This document shows positions 17,496-27,307 of a DNA stretch of 64,000 bases, piece by piece (positions within the stretch are counted from its first letter, which is position 1; every line of letters starts with the position of its first letter). Made by a program: the position numbers and the translations under genes. The stretch comes from Paenibacillus barcinonensis. GTDB lineage: Bacteria > Bacillota > Bacilli > Paenibacillales > Paenibacillaceae. The notes under the pieces are model-generated. The model was not told the origin of the DNA. It ran no database searches and saw only the letters and a list, made by a program, of their open reading frames with translations. The stretch lies in assembly GCF_003217495.1 (NCBI RefSeq), contig NZ_QJSW01000004.1, positions 186,001 to 250,000 of the forward strand. The letters run 5' to 3'.

Positions 17496-18582
17496 ACAGA
17501 AACGGACGAGCATGAAGGATCAGATCTGGGTCATTGGCGGGTACGGTCAAGTAGGACAGATGATCTGTACTCAACTGGCGGCGGAATTTCCGGGCAAAGT
17601 ATGGGCAGCGGGTACAAGGCGGGAAAGAGCCGAACAATTCAGCCGTCAAACGGGTGGAGCTGTTAAACCACTACAGCTGGATATTACGAAATCGGTGGAC
17701 TCGGGCATGCTGCGAAACGTTAAAATGGTCATCATGTGCGTCGATCAGCACGATACCCGGTTTGTTGAAAGCTGTGCCAAGGCTGGAACGGATTATGTAG
17801 ATATTTCTGCTAAAGCTGATTTTTTGACACAGGTGGAGCGATTGCATTCCATGCTGCAAGCTTCAGGCTCCACGGCGATTCTCAGTGTGGGATTATCTCC
17901 GGGCATCACAAATTTGCTTGTACGTGAGGCCGCAGCACATCTGGATCAGATGCAGGAAGCGGATATCACCATAATGCTCGGGCTTGGAGAGAAGCATGGC
18001 AAAGCTGCAGTTGAATGGACTGTGGATCATATGAGCATCACATACGATGTTATGCGGCAAGGAGAGCTTGTCCCCGTTCAGAGTCTCAGCGGTGGGAAGA
18101 AGATTGATTTTGGAGATGGACTGGGGCAGCGAATGGCGTACCGATTCCCGTTTTCGGATCAACGGGCTGTCGCTCGAACGCTGCATATTCCCAACGTTTC
18201 AACCAGACTGTGTCTGGATTCCCGCTGGATTACAAGAGCGCTGTCGGTTTCCAGACGGGCGGGACTGCTTAAACTGCTACGGTTGCCTTGGGTTCGTCAG
18301 GCAGCGGTCAACGCTTTTGCCTGGATACCAGGCGGTGAACCGATGTTCGCGGTAAAGGTGGATGTTACAGGCTGGAAAAATGGGCAGTACACCCATGTGG
18401 AACAGCGTATCGTAGGTGATAAGGAAGCTGTGGTAACCGCAGACGTGGCTGCAGCTGTGGCAAAAAGAGTCTATGCTACCCCTCACCAGGCAGGTGTTTA
18501 TCATGTGGAGCAGTGTTTCACTTTGAAGGATATTCAGGATGAGCTTGCCAAGCAGTTGAAGGTAGTTACGAAGATCAGCTGA
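17479..18582 (+). CDS. Saccharopine dehydrogenase-like NAD(P)-binding protein
   Basis: A 367-residue oxidoreductase-like protein. The ATG at 17479 has GGTGGAGG six bases upstream, inside the end of the methyltransferase gene. A Rossmann motif WVIGGYGQVGQMI starts at about residue 15, and a SDH_N-type second segment follows (KAGTDYVDISAKADFL). The C-terminal half resembles saccharopine-dehydrogenase NADP-binding family proteins of unknown substrate, not true lysine enzymes. It forms an operon with the methyltransferase, suggesting a shared small-molecule pathway. Confidence 0.85.
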   Translation: MRSETEQKRTSMKDQIWVIGGYGQVGQMICTQLAAEFPGKVWAAGTRRERAEQFSRQTGGAVKPLQLDITKSVDSGMLRNVKMVIMCVDQHDTRFVESCAKAGTDYVDISAKADFLTQVERLHSMLQASGSTAILSVGLSPGITNLLVREAAAHLDQMQEADITIMLGLGEKHGKAAVEWTVDHMSITYDVMRQGELVPVQSLSGGKKIDFGDGLGQRMAYRFPFSDQRAVARTLHIPNVSTRLCLDSRWITRALSVSRRAGLLKLLRLPWVRQAAVNAFAWIPGGEPMFAVKVDVTGWKNGQYTHVEQRIVGDKEAVVTADVAAAVAKRVYATPHQAGVYHVEQCFTLKDIQDELAKQLKVVTKIS

Positions 18583-18679
18583 ATGATTCTGAAAAGCATC
18601 AGGGATAAAGTCATTTTTGCCCGCGAGCTCCAATCTGCTATGATGGAACTATGACCTATAGCACGATTGGAGGGGAAAC

Positions 18680-18973
18680 ATGGATCATATCGCCGTATTG
18701 CCGTATTACAGAATACAGCGAGAAGTGACTGGCCTTGCGCAAGAGATTGAGATGAACGCCCGTACCATGACCCTTTATTCGGATCGAATCGTGACCAAGT
18801 ACAGGGAGTTCCTTATTACTGAAGTGTTTGACATGTCTTTCCGCCGGATGGGGGATGAAGGTGGTTTCTTCTATCTGCATACCAGTACGGGTGTATTCCC
18901 GTATATGGTTGAGATTGATCCTGAGCCGTTTATACGTATTTTTCAGCAAGTGTCGATTGCCCGCTTAAAATGA
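18680..18973 (+). CDS. Hypothetical protein, 97 aa
   Basis: Not recognised. The ATG follows GGAGGGG at good spacing. It is a soluble, mixed alpha/beta small protein with aromatic strands (EGGFFYLHTSTGVFPYMVEIDPEPF), reminiscent of PH-like small Firmicute proteins, but that is a guess. It ends directly before the amidohydrolase leader region on the same strand and may be cotranscribed with it. Confidence 0.7.
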   Translation: MDHIAVLPYYRIQREVTGLAQEIEMNARTMTLYSDRIVTKYREFLITEVFDMSFRRMGDEGGFFYLHTSTGVFPYMVEIDPEPFIRIFQQVSIARLK

Positions 18974-19048
18974 TTGACCTTACCGCTGCGTCAAGCCTTA
19001 CGCTGGATTAGCAATAAATACAGCCAATCCAGAGGAGATGTGTGTGAT

Positions 19049-20341
19049 ATGAGTATTTTGATTCAGCAAGCTACAATTCTAACGATGCAAGATAACGAAT
19101 CCCCCTTTATGGGGGATATTCGTATTGAAGGAGATCGAATTGTGCAGATCGCAGGTCATATTGCTGTTCAGCCCGGAGATGATGTGCTGGATGGTCGCAG
19201 TAAACTTGCCATGCCCGGTCTGGTGAACGCACATCAGCATTCGCCGATGAGCCTATTGCGTGGTTTTTCCGATGATCTCAAGCTGATGGACTGGCTGGAC
19301 CGCAAGATGCTGCCCGCGGAAGCAAGAATGACACCCGAAGATATTTATTGGGGGGCCAAACTATGCATAGCGGAGATGATTCGTTCGGGAACGACCGCTT
19401 TTGCAGATATGTACATTCACATGAATGAAATTGCAGAAGCGGTTTTGGAGACAGGCATTCGTGCATCGTTGACACGTGGAATGGTCTTTATGGAGGAAGA
19501 TGGGGGCCGCAGACTGAAGGAAGCGGTTGACCTGGTGCAGCGCTGGTCAGGAAAAGCGAATGGGCGGATTACGACGATGTTTGGGCCGCACTCTCCGTAT
19601 ACTTGTCCGGTGGAACCGCTGCGTGAAGTGATTGCGATGGCGGTGAGGGACGATATTCCCTTGCATATTCATCTCGCGGAAACGATAGAAGAAGTGCAGA
19701 AGATTCACAGCCGTTATAACATGACACCAACGGAGTATTTGGTGGAAGCTGGTATGTTTGAGCAGACCCATGTGCTGCTGGCTCACGCGGTTCATCTTAG
19801 CGCAAGTGATGTTCGCAGGTTGAAGGGCATGCGCGGTGGTGTGGCTCATAATCCGGTGAGTAATCTCAAGCTTGGTTGCGGCATTGCACCGATTGAAGCG
19901 ATGAGGACCGAAGGCATTACGGTGGGGCTTGGCACAGATGGAGCAGGAAGCGCAACAACACTCGATATGTTTGAGGAGATCAAGGCGGCATGCTGGCTGC
20001 AAAAGCTGGATTACGGTGATCCAACACGTCTGCCTGCGCCTGATGTGCTGCATATGGCAACCCGCGGCAGTGCAAAATTGCTGTCGGTTCACGATGAAGT
20101 GGGCATGCTGGCGCCTGGATATAAAGCCGATCTTATTTTGATTGACCTTGCCAAACCTCATCTCCAGCCCATACACAATGTGGAGTCACTGGTGGCTTAT
20201 AGTGTGAATGGAGCGGATGTGCATACCACGATTGTGGATGGACAGATCCTGATGCGTGATCGAAAGCTGCTAACGCTGGATGAGGATGAGCTGTACCGTG
20301 AGGTAAATGTGCGAGCGAAGCGTATTGTTGAGGGAATTTAA
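19049..20341 (+). CDS. mtaD: Amidohydrolase, 5'-methylthioadenosine/S-adenosylhomocysteine deaminase type
   Basis: A 430-residue metal-dependent deaminase. The ATG at 19049 follows AGAGGAG and places the protein start just before the usual beta-strand ILIQQATILT. Metal-ligand motifs are NAHQHSPMSLLRG (first His pair), HIHLAET, LLAHAVH and GLGTDGAGS, as in the ATZ/TRZ-MtaD subfamily. The expected reaction is deamination of MTA or SAH to the inosine form for sulfur-compound recycling; related guanine or triazine hydrolases cannot be excluded. Confidence 0.88.
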   Translation: MSILIQQATILTMQDNESPFMGDIRIEGDRIVQIAGHIAVQPGDDVLDGRSKLAMPGLVNAHQHSPMSLLRGFSDDLKLMDWLDRKMLPAEARMTPEDIYWGAKLCIAEMIRSGTTAFADMYIHMNEIAEAVLETGIRASLTRGMVFMEEDGGRRLKEAVDLVQRWSGKANGRITTMFGPHSPYTCPVEPLREVIAMAVRDDIPLHIHLAETIEEVQKIHSRYNMTPTEYLVEAGMFEQTHVLLAHAVHLSASDVRRLKGMRGGVAHNPVSNLKLGCGIAPIEAMRTEGITVGLGTDGAGSATTLDMFEEIKAACWLQKLDYGDPTRLPAPDVLHMATRGSAKLLSVHDEVGMLAPGYKADLILIDLAKPHLQPIHNVESLVAYSVNGADVHTTIVDGQILMRDRKLLTLDEDELYREVNVRAKRIVEGI

Positions 20342-20365
20342 AAATTGTCTTGCTTGAATCAATAA

Positions 20366-20677
20366 CACAAAGGGAGGAACTGTTACAGCTTCCATCCGAG
20401 CAGCGAAATATCCCGAGCTGAAGCGATGACCATCGTTTCACGTGCTATGAAGCTGGTGGAGCTGGCGCAAGCGGATGCTTCTGAAACAGCGAATCTGCTT
20501 GGGAAATACAGCGATGGTAACAAAGTTCAGCCGTGGGCTGCTGAATCTGTAGCATCGGCCATCAAGCAAGGTTTGGTACAGGGGGCTGATGGTAAGCTGA
20601 TGACGGATACAGACGTAAGCCGTGCACAGACAGCATCGATGGTGAAGCGTTTGCTGACCAAAGCGGGATTGATTTAA
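20366..20677 (+). pseudogene. Relic of an SLH-domain (S-layer homology) protein
   Basis: The open frame has no start in its first part, yet reads as SLH sequence: PSSEISRAEAMTIVSRAM, then PWAAESVASAIKQGLVQG and SRAQTASMVKRLLTKAG. This is the end of one SLH motif plus one complete motif. The ATG at 20426 falls inside the first motif, and there is no signal peptide or catalytic region. The remainder of the gene is missing, so this is a deletion remnant of a cell-surface protein. A terminator still follows it. Confidence 0.75.
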
Positions 20678-20724
20678 TTTTTTGTGATATCAAATAAGCT
20701 TTTACTTTGTTGATTCTGTAATCC

Positions 20725-20777
20725 ATGCACCTGTGGTGACTTGAAGATGTACTTCAAGCCGCTGCGGGTGCATTTTT
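20725..20777 (+). terminator. Terminator after the SLH relic
   Basis: ATGCACC pairs with GGGTGCAT around an inner perfect CTTGAAG/CTTCAAG hairpin, followed by five Ts. Any ABC gene start inside it is therefore unlikely. Confidence 0.8.
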
Positions 20778-20793
20778 GTGCTCCGATGCTCCA

Positions 20794-20836
20794 GTTCATA
20801 ATCAGTTCACAAACGAGTGATAGGATGTGTTCACAA
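20794..20836 (+). promoter_or_regulatory. Direct repeats, likely response-regulator sites
   Basis: GTTCAYAA occurs at 20794, 20805 and 20829. The first two are 11 bp apart, the spacing used by OmpR-family dimers on tandem direct repeats. They stand just before the ABC/two-component operon, so autoregulation by the encoded response regulator is inferred. Confidence 0.5.
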
Positions 20837-20875
20837 GCAAGATTTTATTTTACAGAAACAGGAGTGGAAGAATAC

Positions 20876-22837
20876 ATGAGAATACTGGAAGTAGAAAATG
20901 TACGTAAATCATACACATTATACGGCAAAGAAAAAGTGCCTGTTCTACATGGCTTGAGCCTGAGTTTTCAGACTGGAGAGTTTGTGTCAATTCTTGGTGA
21001 ATCGGGATGCGGGAAATCCACACTGATGAATATCATTGGGGGAATGGACTCCGATTACGAGGGGAACGTGGTGGTTCGGGGGCAAAACCTGAGTGAGATG
21101 ACCGAGAAAGAGATGGATGATTATCGTAAAAACAATGTCGGCTTTGTGTTTCAAAATTTTAATTTGATTCCCCATCTGTCCGTAATTGAAAATGTGACCA
21201 TTGCGATGCAGATGACAGATACCGATGTTAAGGAGCGAACACAGCGAGCCATTGATATTTTGACTGAAGTCGGATTGAAAGAGCATCTGCACAAACGCCC
21301 TAACCAGCTGTCCGGGGGACAGAAGCAGCGAGTATCTATTGCCCGTGCTTTATCCAATAATCCTGATATTATTCTTGCAGATGAGCCTACAGGGGCGCTG
21401 GATCGGGAGAATGGAGATCAGATTCTGAGGCTGCTGGATAACATTGCGCAAAAAGGGGTACTGGTCTTGGCGGTAACCCACTCCCAGAAAGTTGCAGATT
21501 CCGGCACAAGAATTGTGAGGATGGAGGAGGGAAGCATTGCAGAGGACATTCAATTAAGAGAACGCTCCGATGCAGTAAACAAGTCGGAGCATGCCTCCTC
21601 CCGCAGTCTTGGTCTGTTCGCATCTTTTCGAATGGCACTCCAAAATATGAAACTTAACATGAAACGAAATGTGTTGGTTGCTTTAGGTGGTTCTATCGGG
21701 ATATTAAGTGTGCTTCTGATGTTATCGCTCGGTAATGGCATCACCACCTATATGAACGATGAGATTAATGCCAGTATGGACCCTTTACTGGTGGATATTA
21801 CGAAACCAAGTGCGACATCCCAGGACTTGCGGGGCCCACAGGCTTTAATGGCGCCGGGAGAAACGTTTACCAAGGATGACATCGAAACGATACGACGGTT
21901 CCCGAATGTAGAGCATGTTGAAACGATCACTTCCATTACAGGAAAATCAACCCTTTTGTATAACGAGCAAAGCAGGGCACTCGCACAGCTTACAACCCTT
22001 ACCGATTCGTTCGACCCTGCTTTGCTTGTAAAGGGAGCGCTGCCTGCCGATAATCAAATGTTACTGCCGAAGACTGCTGCTGATCAGTTAAGCGGTAACC
22101 AGGCTGACTCCATGCTTGGTAAGACAGTCACCTTATATATCACTGATATGGATGCGAATCATAAACCGGTTACTTTAGAGAAAAAATTGACGGTTTCCGG
22201 GTTGTATGATGCAGCAGAGCCGCGATCACCTATGCAGCAGACGCCAGGATACATCTCTTCACAAACACTTGAGAAGTTATATTCAGATCATAATATTACA
22301 ATAGGTCCTATTCAGGTGAATGCTTATGCAACTGATATGAAATATGTCAATGATATTAATAAAGAGGCAGTAGATGCAGGGTTTACAGGTTCTCAGATGG
22401 CCAAAATAATGGAGAATATCACAACATACGTCAGTATGGCGACCATCGTACTGGCAGGTATAGCAGGCATATCGCTGATTGTATCAGGCATTATGATTCT
22501 GGTTGTGTTATACATCAGTGTCGTGGAGCGGACCAAAGAGATTGGAATTTTACGAGCCATCGGTGCAAGGAAAAAGGATATTCGGCGAATCTTCTTCTCC
22601 GAGTCTGCCCTGTTGGGTGCATTTAGTGGTATTATTGCGGTAATCGCGGCACTTGGCATCAGTTATGTGCTCAATATTTTGCTCAAACAAGCGTTTGGGG
22701 CAGAATTAATTCATCTATCGGGTAGCTATATGCTGTTTGGCTTCGCTGTAAGCACAGGAATTAGCGTAATAGCTGGCCTGATGCCATCTTCAAAAGCTGC
22801 AAAGCTGGACCCCATGGAATCTCTACGGTACGAATAA
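20876..22837 (+). CDS. MacB-like ABC exporter (ATPase fused to FtsX-type permease)
   Basis: A 653-residue protein. The ATG at 20876 follows GGAGTGG. Residues 1-225 form an ABC ATPase with Walker [10 protein letters not shown], signature [15 protein letters not shown] and Walker [13 protein letters not shown] membrane helix near residue 280 ([22 protein letters not shown]), a large extracytoplasmic MacB-type domain and three C-terminal helices follow. ATPase-first fusion is the MacB layout. Such exporters pump or act on peptides, antibiotics or lipids through mechanotransmission. It is followed by its two-component system, which suggests a stress- or antimicrobial-responsive detoxification module. 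Confidence 0.92.
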   Translation: MRILEVENVRKSYTLYGKEKVPVLHGLSLSFQTGEFVSILGESGCGKSTLMNIIGGMDSDYEGNVVVRGQNLSEMTEKEMDDYRKNNVGFVFQNFNLIPHLSVIENVTIAMQMTDTDVKERTQRAIDILTEVGLKEHLHKRPNQLSGGQKQRVSIARALSNNPDIILADEPTGALDRENGDQILRLLDNIAQKGVLVLAVTHSQKVADSGTRIVRMEEGSIAEDIQLRERSDAVNKSEHASSRSLGLFASFRMALQNMKLNMKRNVLVALGGSIGILSVLLMLSLGNGITTYMNDEINASMDPLLVDITKPSATSQDLRGPQALMAPGETFTKDDIETIRRFPNVEHVETITSITGKSTLLYNEQSRALAQLTTLTDSFDPALLVKGALPADNQMLLPKTAADQLSGNQADSMLGKTVTLYITDMDANHKPVTLEKKLTVSGLYDAAEPRSPMQQTPGYISSQTLEKLYSDHNITIGPIQVNAYATDMKYVNDINKEAVDAGFTGSQMAKIMENITTYVSMATIVLAGIAGISLIVSGIMILVVLYISVVERTKEIGILRAIGARKKDIRRIFFSESALLGAFSGIIAVIAALGISYVLNILLKQAFGAELIHLSGSYMLFGFAVSTGISVIAGLMPSSKAAKLDPMESLRYE

Positions 22838-22865
22838 AGTTTATGTCGGGAAGGAACATGTACAG

Positions 22866-23534
22866 ATGAACACCGTTCTTGTCGTGGATGATGATGCGCA
22901 TATCCGTAAATTGATCCGAATTTATCTTGAGAAAAATCAGCTATCCGTGCTGGAAGCCTCTGATGGGGAGGAGGCACTGAACCTGCTATCCACCACCAAG
23001 GTTGATCTGGTAATCGTGGATGTGATGATGCCCCGGATGGACGGAATTGAATTGACTCAGGATATTCGCTCCTATATGGATATTCCCATTCTGATGGTGA
23101 CAGCCAAGGGAGAATCCCGAGACAAGGTTAAAGGCTTCCGTGTTGGTACGGATGACTATGTGGTTAAACCGTTTGATCCTGTGGAGCTGGTTCTGCGGGT
23201 ACAGTCCTTATTGAAAAGATATAATAAAAGTCTGTCGCATATCATTCAGCTTGGCAGAGTGAAGATTGATCTGGATCGTTTGACCGTGGAAGCAAACGGA
23301 AGCACGATTGATCTGAAAAAAAAGGAATGTGAGCTGTTATTTTCGCTCGCCAGCAAGCCGGGTAAAATATGTACTCGTAATCAGCTCATATATGATATCT
23401 GGGGCATGGATTATGAAGGGGATGAGCGGACCGTGGATGTGCATATTAAACGTTTGAGAGAAAGGCTGGAATCGGTCTCGCAATTTACGATTTCAACCGT
23501 CCGTGGACTGGGATATCGACTGGAGCTCACATGA
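22866..23534 (+). CDS. OmpR-family response regulator
   Basis: A 222-residue regulator: receiver domain with acidic pocket VVDDD, phospho-acceptor Asp52 (VIVDVMMPRMDG) and Lys in TDDYVVKPF, then a winged helix (ERTVDVHIKRLRERL...TVRGLGYRLE). It lies 28 bp after the ABC gene and overlaps the kinase gene by four bases. The likely targets are its own operon, via the direct repeats upstream. Confidence 0.95.
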   Translation: MNTVLVVDDDAHIRKLIRIYLEKNQLSVLEASDGEEALNLLSTTKVDLVIVDVMMPRMDGIELTQDIRSYMDIPILMVTAKGESRDKVKGFRVGTDDYVVKPFDPVELVLRVQSLLKRYNKSLSHIIQLGRVKIDLDRLTVEANGSTIDLKKKECELLFSLASKPGKICTRNQLIYDIWGMDYEGDERTVDVHIKRLRERLESVSQFTISTVRGLGYRLELT

Positions 23535-24865
23535 AATTTATAAGGAACAGTTTACGTTTTCGCATTGTTGCTACTTTTATCGGCATTGTTGTCGTCAGTC
23601 TGGTGTTAACCTTTATTGTGCAAAATGACTTTGGAAAAAATACGCCAAACGACGCTATGTCTAATGTAGCAGAGGATGTTGCAGCATTGATTCTTCTCAT
23701 GGATGATCCGCATCAATTGCAAACGGGCTTACGAGTGTTTGAAAAGTATGGCATGAACATTACGCTGGTGAACAAGCAAAGTGAGGTGCTTGCTTCTTTA
23801 CCTGAAGAGCAGGTTAGGACTTTATTTGAACCTGGCCGAACGAAGGCAGTCATTTTCAAAAATCAAAATGGTGTAGCTACAGTAGGGGTTCCGGGGCGGA
23901 GTGAAGGGGATGCCGTATTGATTCAAAATGACTTCTCCCCCCTGTTTCATACATTAAGACAAACCCTTCTCTCTTCTCTGTTAACCGTGCTGATCATTGG
24001 CAGCCTATTCATTCTGCTGATGTCGAGATTTATTGTCAAGCCCATCAAACAGCTGACAGCTGCGGCACAAAAAATGTCTTCAGGGGATCTCACCGTGCGG
24101 CTAAAGTACAGGAATCATGATGAATTCGGAGAATTGATGGAGAGCTTTAACCAGATGGCGAGAGAACTGCAAAAGATTGATTCAATACGAGAGGACTTTG
24201 TCAGTAACGTTTCTCACGAAATGCAGTCTCCGCTGACCTCGATTCGGGGCTTTACGAAGGCGATTCAGGATGGTCTGATTCCTCCCGAGGAGCAGAAGGA
24301 GCACCTTGAGATTATCTACGAGGAGACCTTGCGGTTGTCGAGACTTAGCGATAATCTGCTTCGCCTGGCGTCGCTGGATTCCGAGCATCATCCCACGAGC
24401 TTCAGGCTGTTTCAACTGGATGAGCAATTGCGAAAAATTATTGTGCTGGCAGAGCCGCAGTGGTCAACGAAAAATGTAAATATGGAGCTGGAGCTGTTAC
24501 CCTGCACCATAGAGGCAGATGAAGATTTGTTTGATCAGGTCTGGCAAAATATATTAGGCAATGCCATCAAATATACAGATGTAGGCGGAAGTATATATGT
24601 TGATATGAGGGAAGGGCCCTCTGGTGTGAACGTGCACATTCGGGATACGGGAAAAGGTATTCCGCAGGAGGCATTGCCACATATCTTCGATCGGTTTTAT
24701 ATGGTGGATAAGGCGCGGAGCAGCTCTCTCAAGGGCAACGGACTAGGCTTATCCATTGTCATCAAAATATTGAACCTGCATGAGTGTACCATTGATGTCA
24801 CAAGTGCTGTGGGTGAAGGTACGGAGATGGTGATAACGATTCCGCGAAAGCGATTGTGCTTATGA
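23531..24865 (+). CDS. Sensor histidine kinase
   Basis: A 444-residue kinase with two membrane helices (about residues 10-32 and 146-170) flanking an extracytoplasmic sensor of about 115 residues. HAMP comes next, then the HisKA box with His229 in SNVSHEMQSPLTSIRGF, and HATPase motifs N (NILGNAIKYT), G1 (IRDTGKGI) and G2 (GNGLGLSIV). Start and stop overlap with the response regulator indicates translational coupling. A large sensor loop favours direct ligand sensing over the BceS-type flux-sensing mode. Confidence 0.95.
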   Translation: MKFIRNSLRFRIVATFIGIVVVSLVLTFIVQNDFGKNTPNDAMSNVAEDVAALILLMDDPHQLQTGLRVFEKYGMNITLVNKQSEVLASLPEEQVRTLFEPGRTKAVIFKNQNGVATVGVPGRSEGDAVLIQNDFSPLFHTLRQTLLSSLLTVLIIGSLFILLMSRFIVKPIKQLTAAAQKMSSGDLTVRLKYRNHDEFGELMESFNQMARELQKIDSIREDFVSNVSHEMQSPLTSIRGFTKAIQDGLIPPEEQKEHLEIIYEETLRLSRLSDNLLRLASLDSEHHPTSFRLFQLDEQLRKIIVLAEPQWSTKNVNMELELLPCTIEADEDLFDQVWQNILGNAIKYTDVGGSIYVDMREGPSGVNVHIRDTGKGIPQEALPHIFDRFYMVDKARSSSLKGNGLGLSIVIKILNLHECTIDVTSAVGEGTEMVITIPRKRLCL

Positions 24866-25166
24866 TGCTTCGTGAGAATGAGCAGCAATAACGTAATGAG
24901 AGGTAAGGCTGTTAATGATGCAGAGCTGCCAGTTCCGATAAACCGGGACCGAGGTGTGTTCTGCATTTGTTGTATAGTTTTCTTTGTTTACCGGCAGATC
25001 ATTTGATAAAATAGAAGAGACGTGCAGTGCATATTTTAATATAGTTAGAACAGAAGAAGGCATACAGCCTGTTACAGCAGGCGCTTTTGTCATATCGCAT
25101 TGTACGTGTATGTGAATATATGAACATAATCAAGCTATTCTATTATAAACAGAATGGAGCCATCCG
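24866..25166 (+). other. Interval before the UbiD-type gene
   Basis: No gene found. A weak terminator-like hairpin, GCCTG/CAGGC at 25067-25082 with a T-containing tail, probably ends the ABC/two-component transcript. Confidence 0.4.
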
Positions 25167-27002
25167 ATGAAATATCGTAATATGGAAGATTGCATTAACG
25201 ATCTGGAGCAGCATGGACATCTGATCAGGGTGAAGGAGCAGGTCGATCCGAATCTGGAGATGGCTGCGATCCACATGAAGGTACATGAAGCCAAGGGCCC
25301 GGCGCTATTATTTGAAAATGTAAAAGGTTCCAGGTTCAAAGCCGTTTCCAATCTGTTCGGCACAGTTGAACGCAGTAAGTTCATGTTTCGCGATACACTA
25401 GAAGGTGTTCAGCGTGTTATGGCCGTGCGGGACGATCCGATGAAGGCACTCAAAACCCCACTGAAACATATAAGTACGGGACTTGCGGCCTGGCAGGCCT
25501 TGCCTAAGCAGAAATCCATCAGTCTTCCTGTGTCAGCTCAGGAGATCCAGATCTCCGATCTGCCTCTTATCAAGCACTGGCCCATGGATGGAGGCGCATT
25601 TGTGACGCTGCCTCAGGTGTATTCGGAAGATCCAGACAAACCGGGCATTATGAATTCCAATCTGGGCATGTATCGTGTGCAGCTGAGTGGTAATGATTAC
25701 GAGATGAACAAGGAGATTGGCTTGCATTACCAGATTCATCGGGGAATCGGTATACATCAGGCTAAAGCCGTGAAAAAAGGTGAACCGCTCAAAGTCAGCA
25801 TTTTCATCGGTGGGCCGCCCGCACATACGCTATCTGCGGTAATGCCGCTGCCTGAAGGACTGAGCGAGATGACCTTTGCAGGTCTGCTGGCCGGCCGCCG
25901 TTTTCGTTACAGCTATAGGGATGGCTACTGCATCAGTAATGATGCGGACTTTGTCATTACGGGGGAGATTTACCCTGGCGAGACAAAGCCGGAAGGGCCG
26001 TTTGGGGATCATCTGGGGTATTACAGCCTGACACATGAATTCCCATTGATGCGTGTGCATAAAGTATATGCCAAACCGAATGCAATCTGGCCGTTTACGG
26101 TTGTAGGTCGTCCGCCGCAGGAGGATACCGCCTTTGGTGATCTGATTCATGAGATTACCGGAGATGCGATCAAGCAGGAAATTCCGGGTGTAAAGGAGGT
26201 TCACGCTGTAGATGCTGCTGGTGTGCATCCGTTATTGTTTGCGATAGGCAGTGAGCGTTATACCCCGTATACCGATGTGAAGCAACCGACAGAGCTTCTG
26301 ACCATTGCCAATCGTATTCTGGGTACAGGTCAGCTCAGTCTGGCGAAGTATCTCTTCATCACAGCTGAGGACAAGCAACCTTTGGATACACATCGAGAGG
26401 TGGAGTTCCTGACCTATATGCTGGAGCGTATCGATTTGCAGCGTGATATTCATTTCTATACCCATACGACGATAGATACGCTGGATTATTCAGGAACAGG
26501 ACTCAATAGCGGCAGCAAAGTAGTGATGGCTGCATATGGGGACAAGATTCGTGAGCTGTGCAGGGAAGTGCCGGAAGCCTTAAAGAATGTGCGCGGATAC
26601 GAAAATGCACAGCTCATCATGCCTGGCATAGTTTCCGTTCAGGCTACGGCCTTCACTTCTTATGAACATACCGCGCGAGAGATGCAAGAGTTTGCGGCTG
26701 CTTTGCAGGAGCATGGCGGGCTGGAGACTTGTCCGATGATTATCGTGTGTGACGACAGCGCGTTTATGAGTGCAAATCTTAACAATTTTCTGTGGGCTAC
26801 CTTCACACGTAGTAATCCATCCCATGATATGTATGGGGTAAACAGCAGTTATGCTCACAAGCACTGGGGCTGTGACCAGGTCATTATTGATGCACGAGTG
26901 AAGCCCCATCAGGCTCCACCACTTGTTGCCGATCCATCTGTAGAGAAGGGTATCGAACGCTTTTTTGCAAAGGGTGCAAGTCTCGAATCCATTAAACTGT
27001 AA
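25167..27002 (+). CDS. UbiD-family decarboxylase
   Basis: A 611-residue member of the UbiD (de)carboxylase family, which needs prenylated FMN. Family motifs include NSNLGMYRVQ, MNKEIGLHYQIHRGIGIH and EIYPGETKPEGPFGDHLGYYS, the last carrying conserved active-site acids. Length is at the long end for UbiD (usually about 450-500), as seen in many Firmicute members. The best-known partner, the prenyltransferase UbiX, is not adjacent. The gene is monocistronic with its own terminator. The substrate is probably an aromatic or unsaturated acid but cannot be named. Confidence 0.9.
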   Translation: MKYRNMEDCINDLEQHGHLIRVKEQVDPNLEMAAIHMKVHEAKGPALLFENVKGSRFKAVSNLFGTVERSKFMFRDTLEGVQRVMAVRDDPMKALKTPLKHISTGLAAWQALPKQKSISLPVSAQEIQISDLPLIKHWPMDGGAFVTLPQVYSEDPDKPGIMNSNLGMYRVQLSGNDYEMNKEIGLHYQIHRGIGIHQAKAVKKGEPLKVSIFIGGPPAHTLSAVMPLPEGLSEMTFAGLLAGRRFRYSYRDGYCISNDADFVITGEIYPGETKPEGPFGDHLGYYSLTHEFPLMRVHKVYAKPNAIWPFTVVGRPPQEDTAFGDLIHEITGDAIKQEIPGVKEVHAVDAAGVHPLLFAIGSERYTPYTDVKQPTELLTIANRILGTGQLSLAKYLFITAEDKQPLDTHREVEFLTYMLERIDLQRDIHFYTHTTIDTLDYSGTGLNSGSKVVMAAYGDKIRELCREVPEALKNVRGYENAQLIMPGIVSVQATAFTSYEHTAREMQEFAAALQEHGGLETCPMIIVCDDSAFMSANLNNFLWATFTRSNPSHDMYGVNSSYAHKHWGCDQVIIDARVKPHQAPPLVADPSVEKGIERFFAKGASLESIKL

Positions 27003-27307
27003 CAGCACTTTGTAACAGGAAGTACAGGGAGTCCGAACCAGGTTGGACTTCCTTTTTTATGCGTTGATGTTGTGGAAAAGTCTGGAGAGCAGATCAGAGC
27101 CCTCTTCGTGTTTAAATAACCGGGACAAATCGACGTTTTACCTATAAGGATAAAGTCTCACTTGTTCATATTTATCTATATGATTAAGGTCGTTTGGACT
27201 ATGTAAAAAATCTGGAATTTAAACGATATTAAGAAGTATAGGTATGTCTTGGCCCCGTTCCATCCGGGAGCTGTTAACTATAATCATGTGTTCAGGGGGA
27301 GTTCCGA
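27003..27307 (+). other. Interval between UbiD-type and HD-GYP genes
   Basis: It holds the UbiD-gene terminator and an AT-rich promoter region for the HD-GYP gene. No clear -35/-10 pair and no small gene were found. Confidence 0.4.
27027..27059 (+). terminator. Terminator of the UbiD-family gene
   Basis: GGGAGTCC/GGACTTCC stem with a 10-nt loop, followed by six Ts. Confidence 0.85.
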
